The notes under the pieces: generated by a model
Databases searched by the model: none
Told to the model about the DNA's origin: nothing
The model's input: only the letters and a program-made list of their open reading frames with translations
NCBI GenBank assembly: GCA_030068075.1
Contig: CM057827.1
Coordinates: 73,174,500 to 73,238,499, forward strand
Length of the DNA: 64,000 nucleotides
Reading direction: 5' to 3'
Source of the DNA: Paguma larvata
Taxonomy: Eukaryota > Chordata > Mammalia > Carnivora > Viverridae
Position numbers and translations under genes: made by a program
Shown here: positions 11,150-22,234 of the stretch, in pieces
Position numbering within the stretch: position 1 is the stretch's first letter
Layout of the letters: the number at the start of each line of letters is the position of its first letter

Positions 11150-11400
11150 TTTGATTTTTAAGGGGAAAGCATTCACTTTCACCACTAAGTATCATGCTAG
11201 ATGTAGGTTTTTGAAAATGTTCTTTACAGATCAAAGATGTTTCAAGCTTTGCACAGTGACAGTATTATAGCCAATGAGGCTTATCTGAGGTGTTATTATT
11301 GCTAATTGAAAGCTTTTCACAGATCAAAGATGTTTTTGTCTAACCCCAATTTCTTAAGAACTTTTATCAAGAATGGATGTTGGTTAGAATATATTTTAAT
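11150..11400 (-). mobile_element. Old LINE-1 ORF2 fragment, antisense, split by U4 pseudogene
   Basis: Antisense ORF2 texts (aggggaaagcattcactttc, then aagtatcatgctagatgtag, then aacttttatcaagaatggat) lie on both sides of the U4 insertion. Removing the insertion and one duplicate restores a continuous L1-like sequence. Confidence 0.6.
11243..11318 (+). pseudogene. 3'-truncated U4 snRNA retropseudogene
   Basis: From 11245 the sequence matches the 5' half of U4 snRNA: AGCTTTGC, GCAGT.GCAGTAT, GTAGCCAATGAGG-like text, then ATTATTGCTAATTGAAA. It covers roughly the first 74 of about 145 nucleotides, with several C-to-T type changes, and lacks the 3' half including the Sm site. It is flanked by a perfect 17-bp direct repeat, ACAGATCAAAGATGTTT, at 11226-11242 and 11319-11335. 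There is no poly-A tail. Truncated, tail-less snRNA copies with direct repeats are a known class of retropseudogene. It cannot encode functional U4. Confidence 0.93.
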
Positions 11401-11666
11401 ATGTGCAGGTATATTATGTATAACCTAGATTCTTATGTGCCAACTTGGGCATTTACATCATATAAGAGGATTTAAATGGGAAAACTAATGTTAAATTTCA
11501 AACAACCTGGTTCTGAGAAAGGTTTTGCCCTTTACTTACATGCCATTTGTTAGTTGAGAGTTTGCTATATTAATGTTTCATTTTTTAAGGAAGTATCACA
11601 TAAACATCAGCAGTAACTCAGCCCTAAGAAGGGCCTGACAAAATAAAAATTGTTTTTCTATATCTA

Positions 11667-11715
11667 GTGTTTTCACGGCAGCATATACTAATTATGCGAA
11701 TGGAATATGAGTACT
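11667..11715 (+). pseudogene. Possible degenerate U6 snRNA fragment
   Basis: The stretch gtgttttcacggcagcatat, followed by actaattatgcgaatggaa, resembles the U6 5' end (GTGCTCGCTTCGGCAGCACATATACTAAAATTGGAA) with about 3 bases deleted and several changes. It is short and has no clear flanking repeat, so it could be chance. Confidence 0.35.
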
Positions 11716-11719
11716 TCCT

Positions 11720-13330
11720 TAGAAAAAGATAATGAATCTATAAGCTATCAACAATGCAGCCTTTAGTAGTCTATGGCATGTGATCTGAAGTTAGTTCAGT
11801 TCTCCAAGGTGATTCTCCATCTCACAGATTTCTTTTTACTGGTAGAGGCTACTCTCTGCTCTGGAGAGTGACTTGTTCCCATCAAACTATAAGAGAAAAC
11901 CACAAGTGGGAAGTAATTGGTCCTCATGGCTGCTGAATATCTGTATACTATGTTTTAATTTCTCTCTCTCTCCTGCTATGATCCTGAGAGCATTTTTCTC
12001 TCACTGCCACTCACCTCAAAATCTGCCCTTCTAGTGTCCTAACAATTCCACTCACTATTCTATTAAGATCAAGTTATTATTTCAGCCAGCATATTATTTT
12101 ATACATAAGAGGAAAATTTCTGAGGGAATAAAAAGAAGAAAACCAAAGAAAAAAAACATTGCTTCAGAATATGAATATTTTATTTCAGGATAATTAAAAT
12201 ATTTACCGAAAAGTGTTTTTGAATAATATAGTTTACTGAATTCATGCTCTGCTTTCCATGAACCTCTCCCTTGCATTTCAGTCATGTCAGGACTAACTCT
12301 TACCCAAACTTCCCATTATTTTTCAGTTTTCAGTCACCCTTTCCTTTAACTCTTCACTTTTCTTTGGATGGCAGGTGTGACAGCTCTCTACATGTGAATT
12401 GTTTCCAGTGCAGAAGGAATTTAATAATATTCTTAAGACAAATATTGTGATATCAGTAGTTACTTCCGTTCTTATGAATACTCCTCCAAAGTCAACTTCT
12501 ACGTTATAAAAGAGAACTTCAGTATTCAAATAAGGGGTTATTAAACTTTGACTTGGGTGAACATGCAATTGCTCTAAATTTTATTCTTAGTGTGTTCTGG
12601 GTCAGGCTTTAGGACTAAGGCAGAACATCATAAAGCTAATATTTGTTCTGGGAACAGATCTGGGAAGAATAGCTTCTCTTGAGTTCTACTTCTATATAAC
12701 GCCTTTGAATCTTACTGAGAAATGTCATGAAAAGAAGCTATATTGAACCACATTATATCTCTGTATATCTATGTCTGTCTATCTATCTATTTATCTATCA
12801 TCATCTAGATCAGATACTTTGGAGGACTAATATTAACTGTATTTCTTAGTTTCCTTAGTACAAATCCCCATGAAAGAAATTATTATAGCATTAAGAGCTA
12901 TTAATTTAGTTTTCCCTTAACCCACGTGTTTTCTTCTCATAGTTAATGAAAATCATATAACAAATAATGTTTTTCCATTCCTTTCTTTGTTTTAGAGGGA
13001 GTTCATAACACGTTTAGTGGCTTGACTTTAAAACAAGCATTATATCTTATCCAAAAACTGTCATTCTATTTTTTCCTTTATAATTTCATATTTCTCTTAT
13101 TCTTTCTTTCAATGCACTTTTCTTTAGTATATCAGATCATTAATGGAACAAGGTGTAATATAGTATAATAAAGGCATATATATATAAACATGTAACTAAA
13201 TAAGTGGTTCCAAGATAAGAAGAGCTTATGAAGTGGTAAGGATTTTATTAAGATGGGATTTTTATTAAGCCTTCCTCTACAGTATTGAGCAGGCTTTCCC
13301 AGGAATTCAGATAGAACACTATTTATTGTG
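11720..13330. other. Intergenic; only a short TATC microsatellite noted
   Basis: An AT-rich stretch with no gene or confident repeat family. An imperfect (TCTA/TCTG) tract lies at about 12758-12800. All frames are short and have no recognisable motif. Confidence 0.5.
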
Positions 13331-13334
13331 GTTT

Positions 13335-13920
13335 AGAAGATTCTGGATGATCTGATCCTGCCTACCTCTCCAGCCTCATATACCATTTTCATTCTGGATA
13401 GACACATAAACTATTTCATATTCTTTGAAAACCCCAAACTTTAACCTACACTTATATGGGATTTGGTTCGCCTAGAACTCTGCATAGCATATTCTCTGAC
13501 TTTGAAATATCCCCTTTTCACAAAGGCTCTCTCTAGCCATGTCATCTTTATTACCCACTCTTCTACCTAAAACTTTTCTATATTCATATATTCATCTTTT
13601 ATTGAGATATAGTTGATATATAACGTTATGTTAGTTTCAGAGATGTAATGTAATGTTTCGGTGTATGTGTAATTATAAAATTACCACTATAATAAATTTA
13701 GTTAACATCTATCATCACACATAGTTACAACTTCTCTTTTCTTCATTTTGGAATTGACTAACTGGAATTATAGATTTATGTGTTTAGCTGATAATTATCT
13801 GTCTCCCTCAGTAGAATGTAAATTTCACAAAGGCAGGGAATTTATCTTCCACGTTGATGTAATTCAGGGCACATCACAGAGTAAATAAATGTTTATGGAA
13901 TGAATAAGTGAAATGCATCA
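13335..13920 (+). mobile_element. L2 LINE 3' region, interrupted by L1
   Basis: The left part (13335-13590) carries gatctgatcctgcctacctc, matching the L2 text GATCTGGCCCCTGCCTACCTC. The right part (13748-13920) carries the L2 3' end (gtagaatgtaaatttcacaaaggcag shortened here, then aataaatgtttatggaatgaat). Between them, 13595-13745 is an antisense L1 3' end (cttttattgagatatagttg). Confidence 0.8.
13595..13745 (-). mobile_element. LINE-1 3' fragment, antisense, inside L2
   Basis: The text ttttattgagatatagttga through acatagttacaacttctctt is the antisense 3' end of an L1M-type element. It is nested in the L2 described at 13335-13920. Confidence 0.7.
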
Positions 13921-14379
13921 ATCCCAGACATGAACTGAGCAATTTACTTTTGACCAAATAACAAGGAGTGGTCGTCAAATTTCTCTGCACCTGTCCATAT
14001 CTCGGTCTCTTAGCATCAGGAATCACTGGTTTTTCCTCTCTTGTCTGCTTTTACGTCTTTAGGGCTGTGCATCAATTCGACTTTCCTTCACACAAAGCTC
14101 ACCCAAACTGTAATACCACTAAATGAGTCTTCTTTAAAATTGTAAACCTATTTCCAGGTGTTTTAATAATTTTGTACAGGTAAGAAGAATGTAATATAGT
14201 CCTTAATTTACAAATGGAGGATTTCAAAATCGATGCAGGAAAACAAACTTCTGCTACTGTCATGAATGTTTGATTCACCTTTGTTACTCACTGTAACTCC
14301 TTTCACTTTTCTCAGCTAATGTGGGGTTTTTATTTCTCTATGTCACATATTTATTTAAAATAGTGGCTTCATAAAGTCA

Positions 14380-14575
14380 GTTTGTGGATTGTGCTGATCT
14401 AGGTGCTTTAGAACCCCCTGAGGTGCATTAGAACCCCCTGAGTAACATTAAAATAAGGATTTCAAGGGGTCCACTTCAAAGATTCTGATTTAGATTTGGA
14501 GTAAGGACTGGGAATCTGTTCTTTTAAAAAGTTCCCTAAGTAATTATGAAGCAGACAAGTTAGGGAGACAGTGTT
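14380..14575 (+). mobile_element. hAT-Charlie relic (MER5A type) with internal 20-bp tandem duplication
   Basis: The sequence contains gattctgatttagatttgga, then ctgggaatctgttcttttaa, then gttccctaag, in MER5A order. At 14401-14440 a 20-bp unit (AGGTGCTTTAGAACCCCCTG) occurs twice in a row with one mismatch, which lengthens the element locally. Confidence 0.65.
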
Positions 14576-15051
14576 TTTAATTACTTTTAGTTGTTAGAGT
14601 GTCAATTAAAAATTTTGGCCCAATTGGCACTAATTTCCTTTTACCTGAGCTAAAAAGGTGTGAATACTCTTTGAAAGAATGAAGCAGAGATGTTTAAGCA
14701 ACAAAAGCCAAGTGTAAGAATGGATGCACCTAATGGAGGTCAAAAGGGATGAGGCCAGGGACTATGCAAATGATCACAGATAAAGGGCAAGCAATTATTG
14801 GAGGTAAGAATAAAAGAAGAACCTAAAGTCCATAAATCCAGATCATTTAAATCTAATTACAATCTATGAAATCCTAATTTGAGGGCAAGGTAAGGTATAA
14901 TTGGACATACTATTGTCCATTATGTAACTAGACAGAAATGGATGAATTTGAGTCTGTGTTTCAAGGTGCAAATGAATAAAGACCTACTTCTTAAGTGGGA
15001 ATGGAAGTGGAGAAAAACAATTAATTCCGATTTTGACCTACTTATGAGTTC

Positions 15052-15996
15052 TCATTCGCTTTGATTAATTTTTATGCACATATGAATTTTTCTCAAGGCA
15101 GCTTTCATGTCTTTGTTCCGGAGACTGTAGATCAATGGGTTTATAAGTGGGGTCACTGATGAGTAGAACAAGGTTACAAACTTCTGTATCCCAGCTGCAT
15201 TTTCAGAGGTTGGGCTGATGTACATGACCATGAGGGTTCCATAGAAGAGAGACACCACAGCCAGGTGGGAACCACAAGTGGAGAAGGCCTTACGTCGGCC
15301 AGCTGCTGAAGGGACACGCAACACCGCTCTGAGAACCAGGGTGTAGGACCCAAGGATGAAGAAGAAGGTGATGAAGATAATAAGAGAGCTCAATATAGAA
15401 CAGGAAAGCTCAATTCCAGGGGCAGGGACGCAGGACAGGGCCAGAAGAGGACCAGGGTCACAGACAAAGTGGTCAATGGTATTGGGACCACAAAAGGGGA
15501 GTTGTGTGATAAAATAGATGGGGACCGGATAGCAGAGGAATGCTGTGACCCAGCAGAGGGCCACCAGGTTCATGCAGAGATGGATGTTCATGATGACAGG
15601 ATAATGGAGAGGCCGGCAGATGGCCAAGTACCGATCAAAAGCCATGAGGGGCAGTAAGAAAGTCTCAGTGGTACCCACGGAGAAGAAGAAATAGAACTGG
15701 AAGAAACAAGCAGTGAAAGAGATGGTTTTGGTCTCAGAAAGGAAGTTCTTTAACATATTGGGAACAGTAGTGTTGATGTAACAGATCTCTAAGAATGAGA
15801 AGTTGGCCAACAGAACATACATGGAGGTGTGAAGCCTGTGATCCAGCTTCACTGCACAGACAATGGCCCCATTCCCCCTCAGTGTCAGGATGTAGGACAC
15901 AAAGAACAACATGAAGAGGAGGACCTGAATCTCTCTGGAGCATGGAAAACTCAGTAGTATGAATTCGGTCACTGTGCTGACTCCTGACATATTCAT
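15052..15996 (-). CDS. Olfactory receptor family 11, OR11H-type
   Basis: Intact 314-residue olfactory GPCR. It has an N-glycosylation site at N2, the TM1 motif GN (41-42), Cys97 and Cys179 for the conserved disulfide, MAFDRYLAIC (118-127), SY (217-218), KAFSTCGSHL (236-245) and NPLIY (286-290). CYPVPI followed by QLPFCGPN.IDH.VCDPGPL resembles human OR11H6 as I remember it, and the N-terminus (STVT.F) resembles other OR11H members, so I place it in OR11H without choosing an orthologue. A splice acceptor (CTCTACCCCTTAG) ends 6 bases before the ATG. Oddity: the normally invariant LHTPMY motif reads LHTSMY (Ser58). The C-tail is slightly long and ends in NQSE. No stops or frameshifts. Confidence 0.93.
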   Translation of the reverse strand: MNMSGVSTVTEFILLSFPCSREIQVLLFMLFFVSYILTLRGNGAIVCAVKLDHRLHTSMYVLLANFSFLEICYINTTVPNMLKNFLSETKTISFTACFFQFYFFFSVGTTETFLLPLMAFDRYLAICRPLHYPVIMNIHLCMNLVALCWVTAFLCYPVPIYFITQLPFCGPNTIDHFVCDPGPLLALSCVPAPGIELSCSILSSLIIFITFFFILGSYTLVLRAVLRVPSAAGRRKAFSTCGSHLAVVSLFYGTLMVMYISPTSENAAGIQKFVTLFYSSVTPLINPLIYSLRNKDMKAALRKIHMCIKINQSE

Positions 15997-16002
15997 GGCT
16001 TC

Positions 16003-16017
16003 CTAAGGGGTAGAGAG
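16003..16017 (-). promoter_or_regulatory. Splice acceptor upstream of OR11H-type start
   Basis: The minus strand reads TCCTCTCTACCCCTTAG, a good pyrimidine tract and AG, 6 bases before the ATG at 15996. Confidence 0.55.
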
Positions 16018-16647
16018 GAAAAAGTGTCAATGACAAAGATGACTTTATTTCTTAATCCTCAGGAATATTTCCTTTTTGGAGATCCCTAACTCTCTGAAAT
16101 TCTGAAATTCCATTAAATAAATAATATAACCCTATTGCTGAAGACTATGAACCTTTCAGAGTGCTTGGTATGGTCAGACTTTGAATCTTTATATTATCTC
16201 ATTTCTCTTTCAGAATTTTCTCATGGTAAAAGACAAGATTTTATACGATAAGCAGCGTGGAGAAGGTTAATGACAGTACTAACAAAAGTAAGTATGAAAA
16301 TCATGTATTTGTATATATATATTAAGATATAGAGACCTTTAATATTGGACACAGAATTTCAATCATTTAAATCTTTGGCATCAGAGATACAAAACTTAGG
16401 CATCAGGAGGGAGAAAGGTAACAACATGGTGAAATCTTTATACACTTCAATGTTATTCTGGATCAGCGATGGAATTGTAAGTGTTGGCATCCTAAGGTGG
16501 TCTGACAACTGACGCAAAAACTGTCAAACGACTATCCATTCTTCATGGTTCATCATTGTTTGTTAACTCAATAAAAATTTGAAAGTTCAGATATCTAAAT
16601 CATGGCTTCCGATTTGGTTCCATCCTTTACCTATTGAATTAAAATGC

Positions 16648-16951
16648 TTGTGTAACAAGAAACAACGGGTGTCAGTGAAGATGCAGAGAAAGGAGAACCC
16701 TCTTGCACTGTTGGTGGTAATGCAAACTGGTGTAGCCACTCTGGAGAACAGCATGGGGTTTCCTCAGGAAACTAAAAATAGAACTACCTTATGATCCAGC
16801 AATTTCACTATTAGGTATCTACCCCCAAAATACAAAAATACAGCTTCAAAGGGGTACATGCACCCCAATATTTATAGCAACATTAGCAACAATAGCCAAA
16901 CTTTAGAGAGAGCCCAGATGTTCATTGCCTAATGAATGGATAAAGAAGATG

Positions 16952-16991
<40 letters not shown>

Positions 16992-17450
16992 CATATATAA
17001 ATATATACATACGATGGAATATTAGTCATCAGAAAGAATGAAATCTTGCCATTTACAATGATGTTGATGGAACTGAATGTATTATACTAAGCAAAATAAG
17101 TCAATCAGAGAAAGACAAATGTCATATGATTTCACTCATATGTGGAATTTAAGAAAGAGAATAGATGAACATATAGGAAGGGGAGTAAAAAGAGTAGAGA
17201 GGGAAACAAACCACAAGAAACTCTTATTGACAGAGAACAAACTATGGGTTGATGGACGAAGGTGAGTGGGGGATGGGCTAACGGGTGACAGGTACTAAGG
17301 AAGGCACTTGTGATGAGCACTGGGTGTTGTATGTAAGTGATGAATCACTGAATTCTATTCCTAAAACCAATATTGCACTGTATGTTAACTAAGTAAAATT
17401 TGAGTAAGAAAATAGTAATTAAATTAAATTAAATTAAAAAACTGTAGAAC
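16648..17450 (+). mobile_element. LINE-1 3' part, sense
   Basis: The ORF2 C-terminal region and 3'UTR in sense, ending in a tail of repeated AATTA units (17418-17440). It contains the carnivore 3'UTR text gatgagcactgggtgttgta near 17314. A (TG)n microsatellite at 16953-16987 has expanded inside the element. Confidence 0.88.
16953..16987 (+). repeat. (TG)n microsatellite
   Basis: About 17 uninterrupted TG units inside the L1. It is likely to vary in length between individuals. Confidence 0.95.
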
Positions 17451-17625
17451 AAACAGGATTGCTGGAGGCGAGGTGAGCACGGGGACGGGCTAAATGTGTG
17501 ACGGGTATTAAGGAGGGCAATTGAGTGTTATATATAAATGATGAATCAGTAAATTCTACTTCTGAAGCTAATATTACACTATATATTTACTAACTAGAAT
17601 TTAAATAAAAAAAATAAAAAGAATG
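17451..17625 (+). mobile_element. Second LINE-1 3' end directly behind the first tail
   Basis: After the first A-rich tail another L1 3'UTR begins (agaacaaacaggattgctgg) and ends in its own A-rich tail (aatttaaataaaaaaaataa). The two copies differ in sequence, so this is most simply a second L1 that landed in the tail of the first. Confidence 0.8.
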
Positions 17626-17639
17626 TATAAAATCTCAGC

Positions 17640-20435
17640 CTAGCTTAAAACTAGAAAACTATAGAAAAAGTAAGCAATATATCTGGCATATTAAGGATTT
17701 TTGAGGATTTTGCCTGAAGTGTCATGATTCTTAGTAAGGCCTCCATTCTTCTGGGTTATGGATAGATGCAGAGGCTCTCAAATGTCAGATACTCCCAAGC
17801 AGAGGTGTCTGGGAACCAGGAACAGTGGTGGCAGCCATAAACTGTCCCTCTAGACAAAGATTCCACTCCTACTTCCTCACTCCCTCTGTTGCCCCCATCC
17901 ACTCTAGATGTGGAAGGTTGGCATTGTTTAGGGAAGTTAAGGGAGAATCATTGTGAAAACTTCCTTCTCTGAGTTAGACTTAAATGCTGTGTGATTTATG
18001 TGGTAAGAAAAGCAAAACAAAGTCCATGAAATTGCCTACAGTTCTGTGGTTAGTAATTTGCTCTTAATTTATTAATTTATGTTAGGATACCCTCCATTAG
18101 TGAGGGACAGTCATCATTTGAACCTAAATGACCCAAGTGACATGATTGAGTGATGATATTTATTCAAGAAAATATAAGTGCAGAATGCAGATCCAGATGC
18201 TTCTAATAAAAGTATTCTAGCTAAGATTATTTATTAATGTGTTAGTTTTAAAATTCATTACTTTCCAGATTGTATAAGGTCATAGCTTTAAGGGTGAGCT
18301 TAATGATTTCACAAGGGATCAGGGAAGTTCAGAATTTTCCACATCACACTTCACTGTAAAGCTCCTCTTTGCCTGAGACTAGATCACGTTTGGCAAAACC
18401 AATCTGTGAGTAATTCCTCTGTAGCAGGAATTCAGACTAATCCAGAAGCCAAAGAATCCATGAGGACAGAGGTGTAAAAGGAGGAAATATTTGGTGATTA
18501 ATGTGTATGAGGATCCCAATGGCTTTGTAAGCCATGTGGGAGTGAACCCACCATGTGGGCATGCTCAGTCATGTTGCTCTGCCTCCTCGAAATGGCTGAT
18601 CATTTGCTCTGTGGCAGAGCCAAACACAGCTAAACTAAGAGAGAGCTGAAGTTTTCTCTGTCCTGCTCCTCATCACCACTTTTTTAGTCATTTCCAGATG
18701 TCGCTTCCCTAACATGCTGTTTCCCCCAAAGAGCTGGCTCTGACTGGGTATACCTCTTGGTTAATAAGGATGGACTTTCCATATTTCCTCATCCTCATCT
18801 CTCTCACTTGCTTGATTTCCAGCTCTCTTAGTTGTAAAGATAAATCTTATATTCTTCATGTAACTTGAGGTGCTATCGTTTCCAAAACCACACAAAAGAA
18901 GGCAGAGCTAAAAGGCATACCTAAGAACTGTCCTATACTTGAATCTCTTCTGAACTCACCTCCTCATAGAACTCGCAGGTCTGACTTGGAATCTTCTGTT
19001 TGCATGGAGCAGGAGGCATGGTGGAGAGCATGGCATCTATGGCAGCCAGCAGCCCAAAGAGGGTATTTACATTGCTGGGCACATGATACTGGTTTGGAGA
19101 AAACTTGGCATATTTGCTGCACGACGGAGACTTATTTATGTTTCTCTGAAATCTGTGTCTGATTCCTCCTAAGGGATATAGTCTCCTGGGAATTCCAAAA
19201 GTGGAAATTTATGAGAGAAGATTATCAGTTATATCCCCAATGTCCTCTTCCTTAAGGAGCCCATTGATTGGCCTTTGGGGCCCAGTTTCTCCAGTGGTGA
19301 TCAGAAACTCTCCTGTTGTTCTTAGAGCAAATGTTTATTTTGTTCAATAGATAGATTAGTCTTATGATGGCGCAATCACTACAGTAACACCAGCTTAGCT
19401 GGGACATGAGATTTTTATTTATTCTCTTGTTACTTAACATTTTATTCATTTTTTGAGTCTGCTGCAAGTTTTACATTCTCTCATCTGTCAGTATCAGAAT
19501 TATGTCATCGGACCTCTCATTTTCATTCCTATTGACTCACTCAGTGGCTGGAAAGGGGTTATTCCTTCTTTTTGCTAACAGGTTTTATCTCCCAGGTTCA
19601 CTCTCTGTATGACCGTGATAAATAAATTCCATTTCATGGTGGACAATTTGCAGGAGCAGAGAATATGGGGTATGTAATGAGATGCCAAAGTTCTAGTCCT
19701 TTAGGTTGTTTCAGACTGTTTTATGTGTCCCTAAAAGTTGACATGATTTTTGAAATTGTCTTTCTCCTTTCAAGTGCTGAGAAAGATGACTCGAATTTTT
19801 GGACCATTTTGGTTTTTTTTTGCTTTTATGTCTATATGTGCATGTGTGCATGGGTATGTGTGCACTTAGATGTGATATTTAATGTGATTTTTCCCCCCTC
19901 CGTTATTGGTCTGGAGCCATCTCTAATGAGACTGCATTCTTGTTAACAACTTATTATTGGGTACACAGCATCAATGAGCAAAGAGTTTTATGAGGGATTA
20001 TGAGTTGAAGGTTGCTAATTTTCTCAGCATTGTTTCTATAAGGTAGAAATGTTTTTGTTTGTTATGGGGTAACAGAACTTTTTTAGTCATGACAATTAAT
20101 ACGCTAGGATGCACAATGCCAGATTTTTGAGTGACTTATTCATTGAAAGCTTTTAGTGTTTGAATGTACAAAGAGAATTTTCTTGACACTAAGGTCTGCC
20201 AAAATCATGATTCAGAAGCAAGAATTTATCTCTTTCATCAGGTGGATGGTGCCATGCCAAATACTTGAACTGAAGTATCAAATTATAGAATTTAACTAAA
20301 GGAAGTTGAGGAGTACTTTTGATCTGTTAAAAAATATGTAAAAGCACACACACACATGTACACATACACTGTATATATTCCCATACATAGTGAAGTTCTC
20401 TTTCCTGGTAAGGAGAGATACTTGTGAAATATTCC
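17640..20435. other. Intergenic; includes candidate 5' exon for the OR11H-type gene
   Basis: About 2.8 kb without SINE or L1 that I can recognise. On the minus strand a strong splice donor, GAG|GTGAGTT, places a candidate exon end at 18960, about 3 kb upstream of the acceptor at 16003. The segment 18500-19080 is less AT-rich than its surroundings. No protein-like frame is present. The assignment of the exon is inference. Confidence 0.3.
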
Positions 20436-20439
20436 CTTA

Positions 20440-21470
20440 GTTTATTTTATTTTTTCCAGTTTTATTGAGATATAATTAACTTATAACATTGTATAAATTT
20501 AAGTTGAAAAACATGGGGATTTGCTATATGTATATATAGCAAAATTATTACTATTAAGTTTAATTTACTTCCATGACTTCACATAGTTACAATTTTTTTT
20601 CTTGTTTTGGGAACTTTTAAGATTGACTCTTTCAGCAACTTTTCAGATATGCAATTCTAATATATAGTTAACTATTGTCACCATGCTGTAATTTATATCC
20701 CCAGAACTTATTTGTCTTATAACTTGAAATCCTGTACATTTTGAATACCTTCAACCATTTCCTCCACCTCTCACTCTTTACCTCTAGTAAAGATCTGTTT
20801 CTATTTCTATGAGTTCAGTTTTTTTAGATTTCACATGTAAGTGAGAACATTCAGTATTTGTCATTTTTTGTCTAGCATATTTATCTTGGCATAATTCCTT
20901 CAACATTCAAGCATGTTGCTGCAAATACCCTTTTCAAGGTATTTCCTTTTTTATGGCTGAATAATTTTCTATCATATATATGTAACACATATTCTAAATA
21001 TATGTATCTGTATATCTACAATAACTATATAATATATATTTTATGTATTCTATTATATATTATGTTATGTAATATATAGCCTATATTCTATTATATATCA
21101 TATATTCTAAATATGTTTTATATGTAAAATTTTATACACCTGAATTAATTTGTTTATGTTGAATTGTCCTTGCATCCCAGAGATAAATCCCATTTGATCG
21201 TGGCATATGATCCTTTTAAAATGCTGTTGAATTATATCTATTAGCATTTTGTTGAGAAATTTTGTTGAGATACTGGCCTATATCTTTGTAGCAGTTTAAA
21301 TATTATATATCTGAGTCTACATGTGTAGTTGTTTATTATGCGTTTTATTCTTTGAGATTCTTGGATCTGTAATTTGGTGACTGCTACTAATTTTTGAAAA
21401 TCTTTGGTCATCATTTCTTCAAATATTTCTTCTTGAGCAAATAGAATGACATCATACATGGAACAATAAC
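20440..21470 (-). mobile_element. Old LINE-1 (L1M type), antisense, with AT-rich expansion
   Basis: It starts with the antisense 3' end (cagttttattgagatataat), passes gtgagaacattcagtatttg and reaches ORF2 text (atgttgaattgtccttgcat) near 21158. An irregular TA-rich tract at about 20975-21130 replaces part of it. Confidence 0.8.
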
Positions 21471-21549
21471 AGTACTGTCCCACAAAATCAGCAGAAATAA
21501 ACGGTTGGATAGGTGGTAGTGTTCTAGTTCATGTTTCTTTTCAGATTTG

Positions 21550-21661
21550 TTTTTATTTATTATAATAGTTTATTTTCAAATTGGTTTACATATAACACCT
21601 AGTGTTCATCCCAACACGTGCCCTCTTTAATGCCCGTCACCCCCTCTCCCCCTCCCTCACC
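21550..21661 (-). mobile_element. Short LINE-1 3' end, antisense
   Basis: An L1 3'UTR end (caaattggtttacatataac) of only about 110 bp, flanked by CAGATTTG at 21542-21549 and 21662-21669. It is the same L1 type as at 4130 and 46404. Confidence 0.8.
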
Positions 21662-21992
21662 CAGATTTGAATAGTGACTATACCACTTTCCTGTCTGGAA
21701 AAGGGGGAAGAATAGAATAATTTTGTTTCTAAGTCAACTTTCACTGCCCTCTGTATCATATTCTTCAAAAAAAAACGTTATCCAGATAGGAAGAGGGGAG
21801 TGGCAGTAAGTGCAGCAATATGAAGATGTAGTGTAGCTCACTTTATCATTGCTAGCTGAAAGAGTAATTCTAAGCAGAGTGTAAATTCTGTCCTTTTTTT
21901 CTTCTTGGGAAATCAGTTTGTAGCTGAGAAGGAGACAGCTTTCGAGTAGTTGTTCCTTCCACTTGGCACTTGCCTCCTCAGGAGACTTGGTC

Positions 21993-22198
21993 TGTTTTTT
22001 TTATTAATTTTTTTAAATGTTTATTTATCAAGCACAAGCAGGGAAGCGGCAAAGAGAGAGGGAGACGCAGAATCCGAAGCAGATTTCAGGCTCTGAGCTG
22101 TCAGCATAGAGCCCAACGCAGGGCTTGAACTCACGAGCTATGAGATCATGACTTGAGCAGAAGTTGGGCGCTTAACTGACTGAGCCATCTAGGTGCTC
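21993..22198 (-). mobile_element. CAN-SINE, antisense
   Basis: A reverse CAN-SINE (gagctgtcagcatagagccc, then the reversed head gagccatctaggtgctcc). A matching flank, GACTTGGTCT, lies on both sides (near 21983 and 22203). Confidence 0.9.
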
Positions 22199-22234
22199 CA
22201 GGGGACTTGGTCTTAAGAATGATTACTGTGAACT

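Noticed and set aside
10385..11154. Open frames with reverse-transcriptase-like text that might be taken as a gene
   Set aside because: They are frameshifted pieces of L1 ORF2 within a 5'-inverted dead L1. There is no continuous domain.
14401..14440. CRISPR-like repeat arrangement (also 55793-55848 and 59837-59886)
   Set aside because: There are only two copies each and no spacer array, and the setting is a mammalian genome.
2162..15333. Recent gene conversion between the first two receptors, suggested by 32 identical residues
   Set aside because: The DNA differs at 17 of 96 positions, all synonymous, so selection explains it better.
15469..15657. Plus-strand frame opposite the OR11H-type gene (also 2319-2528, 2753-2968, 32372-32557 and 58440-58745)
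   Set aside because: These are shadows of conserved OR coding sequence on the other strand or in other frames.
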